The notes below the pieces were generated by a model. It did no database searches and was not told the DNA's origin. It saw only the letters and a program-made list of their open reading frames with translations. Below are positions 1 to 9,542 of a stretch of 64,000 nucleotides of DNA, one piece after another. The translations under genes were made by a program, and so were the position numbers. Numbering within the stretch: the first letter of the stretch is position 1; the number at the start of each line of letters is the position of its first letter. The DNA is from Winogradskyella pelagia (GTDB taxonomy: Bacteria > Bacteroidota > Bacteroidia > Flavobacteriales > Flavobacteriaceae). The stretch is taken from the NCBI RefSeq assembly GCF_017581965.1, contig NZ_JAGEVF010000002.1, positions 1 through 64,000 on the forward strand. The letters run 5' to 3'.

Positions 1-23
1 TCGCTTTTTTATTTGAATGTATT

Positions 24-773
24 TTATTTACCCTTGTTCACCTTATCAATATACTTTTGCAACGCCATTGTCATAGACGGAGTTTCTGGTGTTGGGGCTG
101 AAATGTCCACTCTAAGACCTTTTTCTTTAACCGCTTTTACTGTAGTATTACCAAACACAGCAATACGAGTGTCATTTTGTTTAAAATCTGGAAAATTATG
201 GAAAAGGGATTCTATTCCTGAAGGACTAAAGAATACCAATATATCGTAATAGACGTCTGCAAGGTCAGACAAATCACTAATCACTGTTTTGTAAAACGTA
301 GATTGTGTCCAGCTAATTCCTAAATTATCAAGAGTTTCAGGAATAATTGGTTTCACTTTGTCTGTTGTAGGTAAGAGAAATGTTTCGTCTTTATACTTTT
401 TTATAAGAGGAGCCAAGTCTTCAAAATTACGCTTGCCCACGTAAATCTTTCGCTTCCTGTAAACTACGTATTTCTGTAAATAATAGGCAACGGCCTCAGA
501 TTGACAGAAATACTTCATGCTATCTGGAACTTTAAAGCGCATTTCATCGGCTATTCTAAAGAAGTGATCAACAGAATTTCGGCTTGTAAGAATGATCGCT
601 GTGAAGGTACTTAAATCAATTTTTTGTTGCCTGATTTCTTTAGCTGACACACCTTCAACATGTATAAAAGGTCTGAAATCTACTTTTACTTTTTGCTTCT
701 CTTGCAAATCAAAGTAAGGAGAGTTTTCAATTTTAGGCTCAGGTTGCGATACTAATATCGTTTTAACTTTCAT
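24..773 (-). CDS. hemD: uroporphyrinogen-III synthase
   Basis: Closes the linear tetrapyrrole hydroxymethylbilane with inversion of ring D, giving uroporphyrinogen III for heme synthesis in the cytosol. The 249-aa product has the two-lobed HemD pattern: an N-terminal lobe starting KTILVSQPEP, then FTAIILTSRNSVDHFF, and a C-terminal lobe with DILVFFSPSGIESLF and RIAVFGNTTVKAVKEKG. I chose the ATG at 773 because MKVKTILVSQPEP is the natural start of the fold; the frame stays open 22 codons upstream, but a -7 box at 858-851 puts the likely transcript start only a few bases before that extension. Directly downstream of the DUF4271 gene, a common flavobacterial pairing. Sequence conservation in HemD is low, so the call rests on these motifs and the neighbour. 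Confidence 0.85.
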   Translation of the reverse strand: MKVKTILVSQPEPKIENSPYFDLQEKQKVKVDFRPFIHVEGVSAKEIRQQKIDLSTFTAIILTSRNSVDHFFRIADEMRFKVPDSMKYFCQSEAVAYYLQKYVVYRKRKIYVGKRNFEDLAPLIKKYKDETFLLPTTDKVKPIIPETLDNLGISWTQSTFYKTVISDLSDLADVYYDILVFFSPSGIESLFHNFPDFKQNDTRIAVFGNTTVKAVKEKGLRVDISAPTPETPSMTMALQKYIDKVNKGK

Positions 774-789
774 GCGATAAGCTTTTGTA

Positions 790-1440
790 TTAAGCGTTAT
801 ACTCACTAATGGCCTTATATAAAAGGACATAAGGCCCAATTTCGAGAGCGCAAAGATACAATAAAAAATAGAAATAATTAGCGTTAATTAATTTTTGATG
901 ACTCTTCAAAGAAGACAAAAACCCAGTGAAATTAATTAGGCAAACTGCAATAAATGCTATTAAAATCACAATTTTAGAACTCATATCAGAGTAAATAAGA
1001 AAGAGGTTTGCACTTAATAGAACTATGCCAGAATAATTCTTAAAGGTCGTTTTCTGAAATAGATAATCATCGACAATTGTGTCTATATCAAACAAACTGC
1101 CAATTAACCGCTCCACCAAAATTTTTATAATTATCAATGTTGCAACGGCAAGTAGAAGTTTTAAAAATGGAATCAGCTCAAATACAATATTATCAACAAA
1201 AGTAGAATACGTAAAAAAAATAAAAATACTTGTCGATAAGGCTAAATTTATAAATAGAAAACTATCAAACTGATCAATGAACTTTTGGTTACGACTATAT
1301 ATTTTTAAATACTTAGAATTTCCGATAACATAAATAAAGTCCTGAAAGCGCAAACCATTGGTAAACTTAGCCAATACAATACAAAAGGCTCCAATAATGG
1401 TGAAGATTGTGAACCACTCATAAGTAATAAACTCGCGCAT
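790..1440 (-). CDS. DUF4271 membrane protein
   Basis: 216-aa integral membrane protein of the DUF4271 family, of unknown function, almost always found next to hemD in Flavobacteriia. Several hydrophobic stretches are visible: about residues 9-27, 60-80, 88-110, 137-150, 155-172 and 190-208. The N-terminal half contains the family's short soluble segment with DFIYVIGNSKYLKIYSR. It ends 16 bases before the hemD start, so the two are probably co-transcribed. Nothing in the sequence shows enzymatic function. Confidence 0.8.
   Translation of the reverse strand: MREFITYEWFTIFTIIGAFCIVLAKFTNGLRFQDFIYVIGNSKYLKIYSRNQKFIDQFDSFLFINLALSTSIFIFFTYSTFVDNIVFELIPFLKLLLAVATLIIIKILVERLIGSLFDIDTIVDDYLFQKTTFKNYSGIVLLSANLFLIYSDMSSKIVILIAFIAVCLINFTGFLSSLKSHQKLINANYFYFLLYLCALEIGPYVLLYKAISEYNA
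851..858 (-). promoter_or_regulatory. -7 box ahead of hemD
   Basis: TATCTTTG on the minus strand matches the Bacteroidota -7 consensus TAnnTTTG. It lies inside the 3' end of the DUF4271 gene and about 80 bases before the chosen hemD start, so hemD may have its own promoter besides read-through. No convincing -33 TTG was seen. Confidence 0.4.
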
Positions 1441-1525
1441 TGGGCTAAAATAATTTAAAAATAATCCAATACCAATTTAAGGCTATCTAATTAAATTTAA
1501 TAGATAAAAAGATGTCTAAAACCCT

Positions 1526-1533
1526 TACATTTG
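1526..1533 (+). promoter_or_regulatory. -7 box of the polyprenol-phosphate mannosyltransferase
   Basis: TACATTTG matches TAnnTTTG. It predicts a transcript start near 1539 and so favours the ATG at 1573 over the earlier open frame beginning at 1531. Confidence 0.5.
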
Positions 1534-1572
1534 TGCTCGACATCATTACCGCGAGTGTATAAATCTTTATCA

Positions 1573-2298
1573 ATGTCAGATGCTCTAGTAATCATTCCTA
1601 CGTACAACGAAATTGAGAATATCGAAGCTATCATAAGAACGGTTTTTTCTCAAGAAAAGGTATTTGAGATATTGGTAGTAGATGATGCGTCACCAGACAA
1701 TACAGCATCTAAAGTTAAGGCCTTGCAATCTGAGTTTAAAGGACAATTACATCTTGTGCAACGCCAAGGTAAGACAGGCTTGGGGTCTGCTTACTTATCT
1801 GGTTTTAAATGGGCCCTTGAGAGAAACTACCAATATATTTTTGAGATGGATGCCGATTTTTCGCATAATCCAAATGATTTAATTAAGCTCTATAATGCAT
1901 GTTCATCGGAGCAGGTTGATATGACTGTTGGCTCTAGATATGTTAAAGGTATTACCGTGGTTAATTGGCCATTGTCTAGAATATTATTATCCTATGGCGC
2001 TTCACGTTATGTGAGACTCATAACAGGGATGAACGTAAAAGATCCAACTGCTGGTTTTGTGTGCTACAGCAGAGCTGTTTTAGAACGTTTAGATTTGGAC
2101 AAAGTGCGCTTTGTAGGTTATGCTTTTCAGATTGAAATGAAGTTTAAAGCTTCTAAAAAAGGCTTTAGAATACGTGAAATACCAGTTATATTTAAAGATC
2201 GAGAAAAAGGAAAATCCAAAATGAGCGGAAATATCATTTCCGAAGCCATTTTTGGTGTCATAAGTTTAAAAATAAATAGTTTGTTTACTAATTCATGA
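1573..2298 (+). CDS. polyprenol monophosphomannose synthase-like glycosyltransferase (GT2)
   Basis: Family 2 glycosyltransferase of the Dpm1 type, which transfers a sugar, usually mannose, from a nucleotide donor to a polyprenyl phosphate at the inner membrane. 241 aa with LVIIPTYNEIENIEAII at the N-terminus, ILVVDDASPDNTA, the metal-binding FEMDADFSHNP, TVGSRYVKG, DPTAGFVCYSRAVL and VIFKDREKGKSKMS near the end. It lacks the C-terminal membrane anchor of some homologues. Start at 1573 is set by the family N-terminus and the -7 box upstream. It lies 4 bases before pyrC, so they form an operon. The exact sugar donor cannot be read from sequence. Confidence 0.88.
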   Translation: MSDALVIIPTYNEIENIEAIIRTVFSQEKVFEILVVDDASPDNTASKVKALQSEFKGQLHLVQRQGKTGLGSAYLSGFKWALERNYQYIFEMDADFSHNPNDLIKLYNACSSEQVDMTVGSRYVKGITVVNWPLSRILLSYGASRYVRLITGMNVKDPTAGFVCYSRAVLERLDLDKVRFVGYAFQIEMKFKASKKGFRIREIPVIFKDREKGKSKMSGNIISEAIFGVISLKINSLFTNS

Positions 2299-2302
2299 TA
2301 TA

Positions 2303-3646
2303 ATGAATACAACCACCCTCATAAAAAATGCTAAAATTGTCAATGAAGGCAAAATCCTAGAAGGTGATATTTTGATAGAGAATAATATCATTAAGGAAAT
2401 AGATACTTCTATTAGTGTTAAAAGTGCCGATATCAATGTTATTGATGTAGAAGGCAACTATGTTTTACCTGGCTTAATAGACGATCAGGTTCATTTTAGG
2501 GAACCTGGCCTTACACATAAAGCAACTATAGAAACAGAGTCCAAAGCCGCTTTGGCAGGAGGAGTTACTTCGTTTATTGAAATGCCTAATACCAACCCGC
2601 AAACCACAACGGTTGAAAAATTGGAAGAAAAATTTGCAATTGCAGCAGAATCATCTCATGCCAATTATTCATTCATGTTTGGAGGAACCAACGATAACCT
2701 TGAGCAGATTTTAAAAGTTGATACTAAATCTGTAGCCGGATTAAAGTTGTTTTTAGGTTCCTCTACAGGCAACATGCTTGTAGATGACCCTCAAGTGTTA
2801 GAAAAGATATTTGCCAGCACCGACATGGTTATCTCTGTTCATTGCGAAGATGAACAAACTATTAGGGAGAATTTAGCAGAATGTAAAGCCAAGTACGGAG
2901 ATGAGATTCCCATGAAATATCATCCCATTATAAGAAGTGAAGAAGCCTGTTATTTATCTTCCTCAAAAGCAATCGAATTGGCCAAAAAGACTGGTGCAAG
3001 ACTTCATGTCTTTCATTTATCAACTGGTAAAGAGACAAATCTATTTACCAATAAAATTCCTCTAAAGGATAAAAAAATAACCTCAGAGGTCTGTATTCAT
3101 CACCTATGGTTTTCAGATGAAGATTACGAAACCAAAGGTAGCCGTATAAAATGGAATCCAGCGGTTAAAACAGCAAAGGACAGAGATCAATTATGGAAAG
3201 CACTATTAGATGACAGAATTGATGTGATAGCTACAGATCATGCACCTCATACCTTAGAGGAAAAGAATAATCCTTATACTAGTGCCCCATCAGGTGGACC
3301 TCTAGTTCAACACTCTTTAGTTGCCCTTTTGGAATGTTATCATAAGGGTAAAATATCATTAGAAAAAATTGTTGAAAAGGCTTGTCATAACCCAGCAATT
3401 CTTTTCGATGTTGAAAAACGTGGCTACATTAGGGAAGGCTATTATGCCGATTTGGTCATTGCAGATTTAAATGCACCATGGACAGTAAACAAAGAGAACA
3501 TTCTTTATAAATGTAAATGGTCTCCATTTGAAGGCAATACTTTTAAAAGTAGAATAACCCATACTTTCGTAAATGGTCAACTCGCTTATAACAATTTTAA
3601 GGTTCTTAACGTTAGAGCAGGGAAACGTCTAACTTTTTCTAGATAA
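2303..3646 (+). CDS. pyrC: dihydroorotase
   Basis: Third step of pyrimidine synthesis, reversible cyclisation of carbamoyl-aspartate to dihydroorotate. 447 aa of the class I (PyrC/AllB-like) amidohydrolase fold: VLPGLIDDQVHFREPGLTHK, then a loop GLKLFLGSSTGNMLVDD, metal/ligand histidines in SVHCEDEQT and LHVFHLSTGK, and the catalytic Asp in IATDHAPHT. The first His of the usual HxH metal motif is Gln (DDQVH), which I believe is common in Bacteroidota. Sits between the glycosyltransferase and a DUF4296 lipoprotein with almost no spacing. Confidence 0.93.
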   Translation: MNTTTLIKNAKIVNEGKILEGDILIENNIIKEIDTSISVKSADINVIDVEGNYVLPGLIDDQVHFREPGLTHKATIETESKAALAGGVTSFIEMPNTNPQTTTVEKLEEKFAIAAESSHANYSFMFGGTNDNLEQILKVDTKSVAGLKLFLGSSTGNMLVDDPQVLEKIFASTDMVISVHCEDEQTIRENLAECKAKYGDEIPMKYHPIIRSEEACYLSSSKAIELAKKTGARLHVFHLSTGKETNLFTNKIPLKDKKITSEVCIHHLWFSDEDYETKGSRIKWNPAVKTAKDRDQLWKALLDDRIDVIATDHAPHTLEEKNNPYTSAPSGGPLVQHSLVALLECYHKGKISLEKIVEKACHNPAILFDVEKRGYIREGYYADLVIADLNAPWTVNKENILYKCKWSPFEGNTFKSRITHTFVNGQLAYNNFKVLNVRAGKRLTFSR

Positions 3647-4111
3647 ATGAAATTACGATTAAGTCTTATATTAGTATGTTGTCTTGCCATTGGCTGTAAT
3701 AAAAACATCAGACCGGAGAAACCTGATAATCTTATAGCCAAAGACCAAATGACTAATATTCTTTATGATTTATACGTTATTAATGGGGCTAAAAATGTAA
3801 ATAGAGCTCTGCTTGAGAAGAAAGGCTTTGAGCCAGAGCAATATGTTTTTAAGAAGTATAATATCGATAGTCTTCAATTTGCAAAAAGCAATAATTATTA
3901 TGCTTTTGACCCAGAGGAATACCGTGAAATAGTTGAAGAGGTAAGACTTAGACTTGAAGTTGAAAAAGATAAAACCCAAGAACTTCAAAAAGCTGAACAG
4001 ATGAATAATAAGCGACGACAAGACTCTATAAAAAAAGCAACTAATAGGACTAAAAAAGTCATTGATTCATCAAAAATTAGAATAAAACCAGTAATCTCAG
4101 AAGATAATTAA
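3647..4111 (+). CDS. DUF4296 lipoprotein
   Basis: 154-aa lipoprotein of unknown function. N-terminal signal with lipobox CCLAIGC (Cys at about residue 17), then the DUF4296 core with MTNILYDLYVINGAKN and KYNIDSLQFAKSNNYYAFDPEEY, and a lysine/glutamate-rich coiled tail. The ATG follows the pyrC stop with no gap, so translation is probably coupled. The 3' end overlaps the converging epimerase gene by 4 bases. This family commonly follows dihydroorotase in flavobacteria; its role is not known. Confidence 0.82.
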   Translation: MKLRLSLILVCCLAIGCNKNIRPEKPDNLIAKDQMTNILYDLYVINGAKNVNRALLEKKGFEPEQYVFKKYNIDSLQFAKSNNYYAFDPEEYREIVEEVRLRLEVEKDKTQELQKAEQMNNKRRQDSIKKATNRTKKVIDSSKIRIKPVISEDN

Positions 4112-5127
4112 GATTTAAAATCCATTAGAAATTGATTGCTGATTTCTTCTATAGATTCTTCAATTGGTATTAATTCTTTTCCTAAGACATTCTTTATTTT
4201 AGTATTGTCATATCTGGTAATGCTCATCAGGGATTTAGCGCTTTGTTTTGATAATGTTCTGCGTTTACCAAAAAGCTTTGAATTTAACCAATCTAGTCTC
4301 CAGGCTATTCCTAGAAGCCAAGGTTTTGCCTCTTTCAAAGGAGGTTTTACTTTTAGGCATTTAGAAGCATATGTTTGAAAGTCTTTAAAGCTCCAGTTTT
4401 CAGATACAAGGATAAAGTTCTCATTTATTATGTTGCTATGCATTAAAGTAGTCATAGATTCTACAACATCCCTTACGTCAACATAGCCTGTTATACCATT
4501 TACAAAATAGCGCATACCCTCGTGCACCTTTTTAAATAAATTGCCACTGCTTGCACCATTCCAATGACCTGTTCCCAAAATAATTCCTGGGTTAACAACT
4601 ACGGCATCCACGCCTTCTTGGGTACCACGCCAAACTTCTAGTTCAGCGCCGTATTTGGTAATTGCATAGACACTATTGTCTTCATCTGGATTCCATGCTG
4701 TGTTTTCATGGATTGGTTGTTCTGGGTTAGAGTAATGTCCAAGAGCAGCAATTGAACTTACATAGCACAGTTTTTTAATGTTATGACTAATGCATAGATT
4801 AACAATATTCGCAGTGCCTTCTATATTTATTTTTCTAAGCAGCTTATACTTATTCGGCTCAAAGGAAACAAAGGCTGCGCAGTGGTAGACATAAGTGATA
4901 TCCTTAAAAACCTCGGTTAGTTTAGGTATGTCATTAATATCCGCTTCAATCCATTCAATTTTGTTAAATAAGGCTTCTCCTTCTTCAGTGTAGTAAGCGA
5001 AAACATGTTTAACACGGTCGAATTTATATGATTTTCGATAGGTGGCTCTCACAATTTCACCCTTTTCAATTAAGCTATAGAGTAAATGAGAACCAACTAA
5101 ACCTGTACCGCCAGTAACTAATACCAT
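4108..5127 (-). CDS. NAD-dependent epimerase/dehydratase (extended SDR)
   Basis: 339-aa Rossmann-fold enzyme of the extended short-chain dehydrogenase family acting on a sugar nucleotide, sterol-like or other hydroxyl substrate not identifiable here. Glycine motif MVLVTGGTGLVGSHLL at the N-terminus, YHCAAFVSF after strand 4, active-site Ser in LCYVSSIAAL and catalytic pair in YAITKYGAE, then VVVNPGIILG. The closest recognisable relatives are the dihydroflavonol-4-reductase/NAD(P)H steroid dehydrogenase-like group. Single gene, divergent from tyrS. Confidence 0.85.
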   Translation of the reverse strand: MVLVTGGTGLVGSHLLYSLIEKGEIVRATYRKSYKFDRVKHVFAYYTEEGEALFNKIEWIEADINDIPKLTEVFKDITYVYHCAAFVSFEPNKYKLLRKINIEGTANIVNLCISHNIKKLCYVSSIAALGHYSNPEQPIHENTAWNPDEDNSVYAITKYGAELEVWRGTQEGVDAVVVNPGIILGTGHWNGASSGNLFKKVHEGMRYFVNGITGYVDVRDVVESMTTLMHSNIINENFILVSENWSFKDFQTYASKCLKVKPPLKEAKPWLLGIAWRLDWLNSKLFGKRRTLSKQSAKSLMSITRYDNTKIKNVLGKELIPIEESIEEISNQFLMDFKS

Positions 5128-5180
5128 AAAGCGAAGTTACGCTTTTTTCAAATTGTCTTTTCTCTTTTAGTTGTGAAACA

Positions 5181-5188
5181 TATCTTTG
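5181..5188 (+). promoter_or_regulatory. -7 box of tyrS
   Basis: TATCTTTG matches TAnnTTTG. Expected transcript start is near 5194, which excludes the upstream TTG at 5186 as a start codon for tyrS. Confidence 0.5.
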
Positions 5189-5215
5189 CTCAAATTAAAA
5201 ATGAAAATCAGTTCC

Positions 5216-6514
5216 ATGGGAAAGAGTTTTGTTGACGAATTGAAATGGAGAGGCATGTTACACGATAGTATGCCGGGAGTAGAAGAGCACCTCAGCGAAG
5301 AGATGAGGTCGGCCTATGTAGGTTTTGATCCTACAGCAGATTCTTTACATATAGGAAATTTGGTGCCTATTATGCTTTTAGCCCACTATCAGCGATGTGG
5401 CCATAAGCCTATTGCTTTAGTTGGTGGTGCTACAGGAATGATAGGTGATCCTTCTGGAAAGTCTTCTGAGCGTAACCTTTTGGATGAAGCAACCTTAAGA
5501 CTTAACCAAGAAGCTATAAAAAAACAGTTAGCCCATTTTCTAGATTTTGAGAGTGATACTAATAATGCTGCTGAAATGGTGAATAACTATGATTGGATGA
5601 AAGATTTCTCCTTTCTAGATTTTATCAGAGATGTCGGAAAGCACATTACCGTGAACTACATGATGGCAAAGGACTCTGTTAAGAATAGGATTTCTGGTGA
5701 AACTAGTAGCGAAGGTATGAGTTTTACAGAGTTTACGTATCAACTAGTCCAAGGCTATGACTTTCTGCATTTGTATAGGGTTAATAATTGTACTATTCAA
5801 ATGGGAGGCAGCGATCAATGGGGCAATATTACCACAGGTACCGAGTTGATAAGACGTATTGGTAATGGAAAGGGTTATGCTATTACATGTCCATTGATTA
5901 CAAAATCCGACGGCTCCAAATTTGGTAAATCCGAAGGTGGAAATGTGTGGTTAGATGCCAATCGTACCTCGCCTTACAAATTCTATCAGTATTGGTTGAA
6001 TTCTAGCGATGAGGACGCCGAAAAGTACATTAAGATATTTACCTTTCTAAACCAGGAAACCATAGACGCATTAGTGACTGAGCACCAACAGGTACCACAC
6101 CAAAGGCTGTTGCAGAAGCGATTAGCCGAAGAGATTACAACCATGGTGCATTCTAAAGAAGAGTTTGAAAATGCCCAAAAGGCCTCAAGAATATTGTTTA
6201 GTAAATCCTTTAAAGAGGATATCCAGACCTTAAATGAGCAAACGTTTTTGGATGTCTTCGAAGGTGTGCCTCACGTAGAACTTCCATTAGATGAATTAGA
6301 AAATGGCTTAGATATGATAGGTGCCTTAGCCGCTAAAACTAATTTTATGGCCTCTAATGGTGAAGCTAGGAGAGCTTTAAAAGAAAATGCCATAGGAGTA
6401 AACAAGATTAAGGTTAAGGAAGATTACCAATTATCTAAAGAAGATTTGATAAACGGACAATACCTCATTATCAATAAAGGTAAGAAGACGACCTATATCA
6501 TAAAATTTAAATAA
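5216..6514 (+). CDS. tyrS: tyrosyl-tRNA synthetase
   Basis: Class I aminoacyl-tRNA synthetase charging tRNA-Tyr in the cytosol. 432 aa; Rossmann core with [17 protein letters not shown] (HIGH-type signature HIGN), the tyrosine pocket [12 protein letters not shown] and [12 protein letters not shown], and the KMSKS-type loop [11 protein letters not shown]. The C-terminal S4-like RNA-binding domain spans about the last 70 residues and ends with [28 protein letters not shown] is the usual Bacteroidota start, so I use 5216; ATG at 5201 is also possible. Followed by an intrinsic terminator. Confidence 0.95.
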   Translation: MGKSFVDELKWRGMLHDSMPGVEEHLSEEMRSAYVGFDPTADSLHIGNLVPIMLLAHYQRCGHKPIALVGGATGMIGDPSGKSSERNLLDEATLRLNQEAIKKQLAHFLDFESDTNNAAEMVNNYDWMKDFSFLDFIRDVGKHITVNYMMAKDSVKNRISGETSSEGMSFTEFTYQLVQGYDFLHLYRVNNCTIQMGGSDQWGNITTGTELIRRIGNGKGYAITCPLITKSDGSKFGKSEGGNVWLDANRTSPYKFYQYWLNSSDEDAEKYIKIFTFLNQETIDALVTEHQQVPHQRLLQKRLAEEITTMVHSKEEFENAQKASRILFSKSFKEDIQTLNEQTFLDVFEGVPHVELPLDELENGLDMIGALAAKTNFMASNGEARRALKENAIGVNKIKVKEDYQLSKEDLINGQYLIINKGKKTTYIIKFK

Positions 6515-6540
6515 AAAGAGCCCAATTTTGGGCCCTTTTT
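6513..6540 (+). terminator. intrinsic terminator after tyrS
   Basis: Stem GCCCAA/TTGGGC extended by A and T runs on either side (AAAAAG...CTTTTT), directly after the tyrS stop. Because both flanks are A/T runs it could act in both directions. Confidence 0.75.
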
Positions 6541-6616
6541 ATTAATCAACCAACCAAAATTATGAAAATCTTTCTTTTTCATGGATATTAAATAGGTTGT
6601 AAAACAAAGCTCTAAC

Positions 6617-7597
6617 TTACAGTACCATTAAATTACAGCCACGAATATCGGAGTTATCAAAACGTCCGAGAACTTCAAAATGGCCATTATGTCCTATTCT
6701 GCCAAGGTCTTGGGTGGCTATAAAAGAACAGGAATTGATGTTGGCAAGGTCAATAATATTTAATCCGCCTGTTTTATTACCTCGATGTATGCTTAAAGCA
6801 TCTTCGGTATCTCGAGTTAAGACTTTCATCCAAGGCGGACATTGAAATACGCCATTGTCTTTAAGATAAGCCTGACTCAATAATTCGGTCATACCATATT
6901 CGCTATGAATCGTACTGACGCCAAAACCTGACTGTAAGTGTTGATGAAGTTCTTGCCGTATCATTTCTTTCCGTCGGCCTTTCATACCACCGGTCTCCAT
7001 TACTGTAGTATGCCTTAAATTAAAAGATTGATGCTCAATAAGGTCTAAAAGCGCAAAAGAAACACCCATAAGAAGTGTTTTCTGTTTCTTTTGTTCAAGG
7101 TCTAAAAGCGTTTTAGAAAGCCCTTTAAAATTGTTAAGGTAAAACCCACTTTCTTTATGTCCGGATGCCTTTATGAGATGGTCAACCATAAAAACAAGAG
7201 AAGAACCCTCACGTTCTAAATAGGAGGGCAGCAAAGCAAGAATGACATAGTCCTTTACATTGCCATAAAAATGTTCAAAACCACTAGTAAAACTTTGAAT
7301 ATATAAGTTAAGGTTAGAGACATAGTGTTTGCTTGTGGCACTTCCTGTAGTACCAGAACTAGTGAACACTTTTTCCTCGGTTGTTCTTCCGCTTATGACC
7401 CTGTGAGATTTAAAAAACTGAATAGGTAAAAAAGGAATCTCTTTTAAGGTCCTTATGTCTGATGGGTGTTTATACAGTAAATCGCAAAATGAACGGTACA
7501 CTCGATTGTTTTCAAATTGAAATTTGAAAATTTTCAATGCCTTTTGCTCAAAATCCGATTGAGACGTAATGTTAAATATATCCTTGGATGCAATCAC
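6617..7597 (-). CDS. LuxE-like acyl-protein synthetase / acyltransferase
   Basis: 326-aa member of the LuxE acyl-protein synthetase family of ANL-like adenylating enzymes, which activate an acyl group with ATP; in flavobacteria the substrate is unknown. Visible: IPFLPIQFFKSHRV, the P-loop-like VFTSSGTTGSATSKHY, a METGGMKGRRKEM segment, and the adenylate-binding IHSEYGMTELLSQAY with a Gly-Arg near FEVLGRFDNSD. I chose the GTG at 7597: a longer open frame reaches 7705, but it would cross the 13-bp terminator hairpin of the upstream gene at 7621-7650. The protein then begins (M)IASKDIFNI. Confidence 0.82.
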   Translation of the reverse strand: MIASKDIFNITSQSDFEQKALKIFKFQFENNRVYRSFCDLLYKHPSDIRTLKEIPFLPIQFFKSHRVISGRTTEEKVFTSSGTTGSATSKHYVSNLNLYIQSFTSGFEHFYGNVKDYVILALLPSYLEREGSSLVFMVDHLIKASGHKESGFYLNNFKGLSKTLLDLEQKKQKTLLMGVSFALLDLIEHQSFNLRHTTVMETGGMKGRRKEMIRQELHQHLQSGFGVSTIHSEYGMTELLSQAYLKDNGVFQCPPWMKVLTRDTEDALSIHRGNKTGGLNIIDLANINSCSFIATQDLGRIGHNGHFEVLGRFDNSDIRGCNLMVL

Positions 7598-7620
7598 CCT
7601 GCAAAAATATGGAAAATAAA

Positions 7621-7650
7621 AAGCGCTTTCTGATATTTCAGAAAGCGCTT
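7621..7650 (-). terminator. intrinsic terminator after the T9SS lamin-tail protein
   Basis: Perfect 13-bp stem (AAGCGCTTTCTGA with its complement) around a 4-base loop, followed on the minus strand by a T-rich run. It separates the T9SS gene from the LuxE-like gene and decides that gene's start. Confidence 0.85.
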
Positions 7651-7670
7651 TTATAGTTGAAAAAAACTTG

Positions 7671-9518
7671 TTATTTAATAACCAGCTTTTTAGTGATAGT
7701 TGCATTATTTTGCTCTAAACGAATAATGTAAATTCCAGATCTTAAGTTAGAGACGTTAAGATTGGTGTTTGGTTGCATAGTAGCTTTTTTAACTTGCTTT
7801 CCTAGCATATCGTACACTTCTACATTGATAACATCATTGAGTGCCGTGTTAATGGTCACAAATCCAGAATTTGTAGGGTTAGGGAATATGGCTACGTCAT
7901 TTGCATTAAACTCTGTAGTTGAAAGTGTTTGTGGAGTCACCTCGGCATAAGAGCTACCTATTCTGAGTTCATCAAAAAGTACAGAAGGCGTTTCTCCAGT
8001 ACTATCTTGTCTTAAAACAAACCTGTCTATAACTGCGGCAGGATTAGAATCAGTTTCAGAAAAATCGGGAGCTGGTTCGGCACCACCAAATGAAGTCGGG
8101 TTCACCCAGCCCTTAACCATACCATTTGAGGCATCATAGCTTAACACAATCAAAACTGTATCTCCAACATTATATGAGCCAGCGAAAGGCGCACCTGCTC
8201 CTCCTGAACTTAAACTTGTTATTGAGATATCGTAAGTAGTGCCAACAGGGTCTGTATTTGGTCTTACCCATACTCTGGCATCATATCCTGAGTCTGAACC
8301 TGCTAATGCTGCGAAATAGCCACCATCAGTTAGGTCTGTCATCGCAGATATGTCAGTTAAATTCAATAAAAATGAAGCATAAACTGGCCCTGAGCTAACA
8401 CCAGTAAATTCTATTTTTGATTCAGCACCTGAGCCGCTAAAAGCAACATGATTACCAGTTTGAGAATCACTGGCCAAGCCAGTGTAGGTTAATCCTCCTG
8501 GGCCAGCAACTAAAATATTGTCACCACTATTAAAATCTTCCCAATTAGCTTGGTCCCCTAAATTTTGACTAACAGTGTAATCAAAACCTTCATACAATGG
8601 TAAAGCTAATGACGGGACACAATCAGGGGCAAATACAGTTGAATTCACATCACAGACACCACCATCTTGGACAGTAATTATAACGTCAATACCTTCAGTT
8701 AAACCAGTTACAGTAATTGTTCCTGTAGCATCTACACTTGGGTCACCTCCAGATAAGTCCACTACCCCCGCATCTGCGGTAACAGTATATGTGGCAGTGC
8801 CACCACCTGTAAATTCGACTGATGCTGTGTAGGTATCCGTACCTGGGGTAATATTATCACAAACCGCTGATGGGTTCAATAATGACAAACCACAAGTAGG
8901 TGTGCCCCATGCTCCAGGATCAAAATCACTAGGTGCTGTTCTTGGTGCATTTTGGTGAGAGGTACAGCCTGTTACGTCACTATCTGCCCAAACATTCCAC
9001 TCTGCTTCGTCAAAGGTTGGATTTGGTCCGGAAACAGTTATTAATCTCTCGGCTCTTCCATCTTCATATTCAGCACATGTTCCACTATTATCCGTTGCAG
9101 GAATCCCAAAGAAATCTACTATAACGTCATTGCCATCTACAAGTACGATATCATCATCTCCATTGCTACCAGCAACACCATTGTTTACGTTATCTAATTG
9201 GTCGGGAGCAAAACCATATGTAGATTGAAATACACCTCCATCATTAAGATCGTAGGCGATTATATAAAATGCACCAGGTTGTATTGTACCTGTTAAATCT
9301 AAAGAAAGAGAGACAGTGCCACTTGCATTGGTGTACTTATCAATTTGCCAGCCATTTCCCTCTGTGAAGTCTACTGCAGAAGCTCCCAGATTATATAATT
9401 CGATAAACCTCGCGTTTGAATCATTATTAGGATCTGCTAGTTCAGTTATAAGAACTTGAGAGAAAGCAAGATTACCTAACATTAAAATAGAAATAAATAA
9501 AAAGTAAAGTTTTTTCAT
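7671..9518 (-). CDS. T9SS-exported lamin-tail-domain protein
   Basis: 615-aa secreted, probably cell-surface protein. N-terminal Sec signal MKKLYFLFISILMLGNLAFSQ; then a lamin-tail domain (VLITELADPNNDSNARFIELYN and the FFGIPATDN region, about residues 22-205); a repetitive beta-rich middle with a Thr/Val/Asp pattern like an Ig or adhesin repeat; a lectin/jelly-roll-like region about residues 305-520; and a C-terminal type A sorting domain with VAIFPNPTNSGFV, NVEVYDMLGKQV and LRSGIYIIRLEQ, ending TKKLVIK. The tail marks it for type IX secretion across the outer membrane. Function beyond surface display is not clear. Single gene with its own promoter and terminator. Confidence 0.88.
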   Translation of the reverse strand: MKKLYFLFISILMLGNLAFSQVLITELADPNNDSNARFIELYNLGASAVDFTEGNGWQIDKYTNASGTVSLSLDLTGTIQPGAFYIIAYDLNDGGVFQSTYGFAPDQLDNVNNGVAGSNGDDDIVLVDGNDVIVDFFGIPATDNSGTCAEYEDGRAERLITVSGPNPTFDEAEWNVWADSDVTGCTSHQNAPRTAPSDFDPGAWGTPTCGLSLLNPSAVCDNITPGTDTYTASVEFTGGGTATYTVTADAGVVDLSGGDPSVDATGTITVTGLTEGIDVIITVQDGGVCDVNSTVFAPDCVPSLALPLYEGFDYTVSQNLGDQANWEDFNSGDNILVAGPGGLTYTGLASDSQTGNHVAFSGSGAESKIEFTGVSSGPVYASFLLNLTDISAMTDLTDGGYFAALAGSDSGYDARVWVRPNTDPVGTTYDISITSLSSGGAGAPFAGSYNVGDTVLIVLSYDASNGMVKGWVNPTSFGGAEPAPDFSETDSNPAAVIDRFVLRQDSTGETPSVLFDELRIGSSYAEVTPQTLSTTEFNANDVAIFPNPTNSGFVTINTALNDVINVEVYDMLGKQVKKATMQPNTNLNVSNLRSGIYIIRLEQNNATITKKLVIK

Positions 9519-9542
9519 AATTGATTAATATTTTGTTATACA

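Noticed and set aside
7598..7705. N-terminal extension of the LuxE-like protein
   Set aside because: It runs across a perfect 13-bp terminator of the upstream gene and overlaps the 3' end of that gene; the GTG at 7597 gives a better N-terminus.
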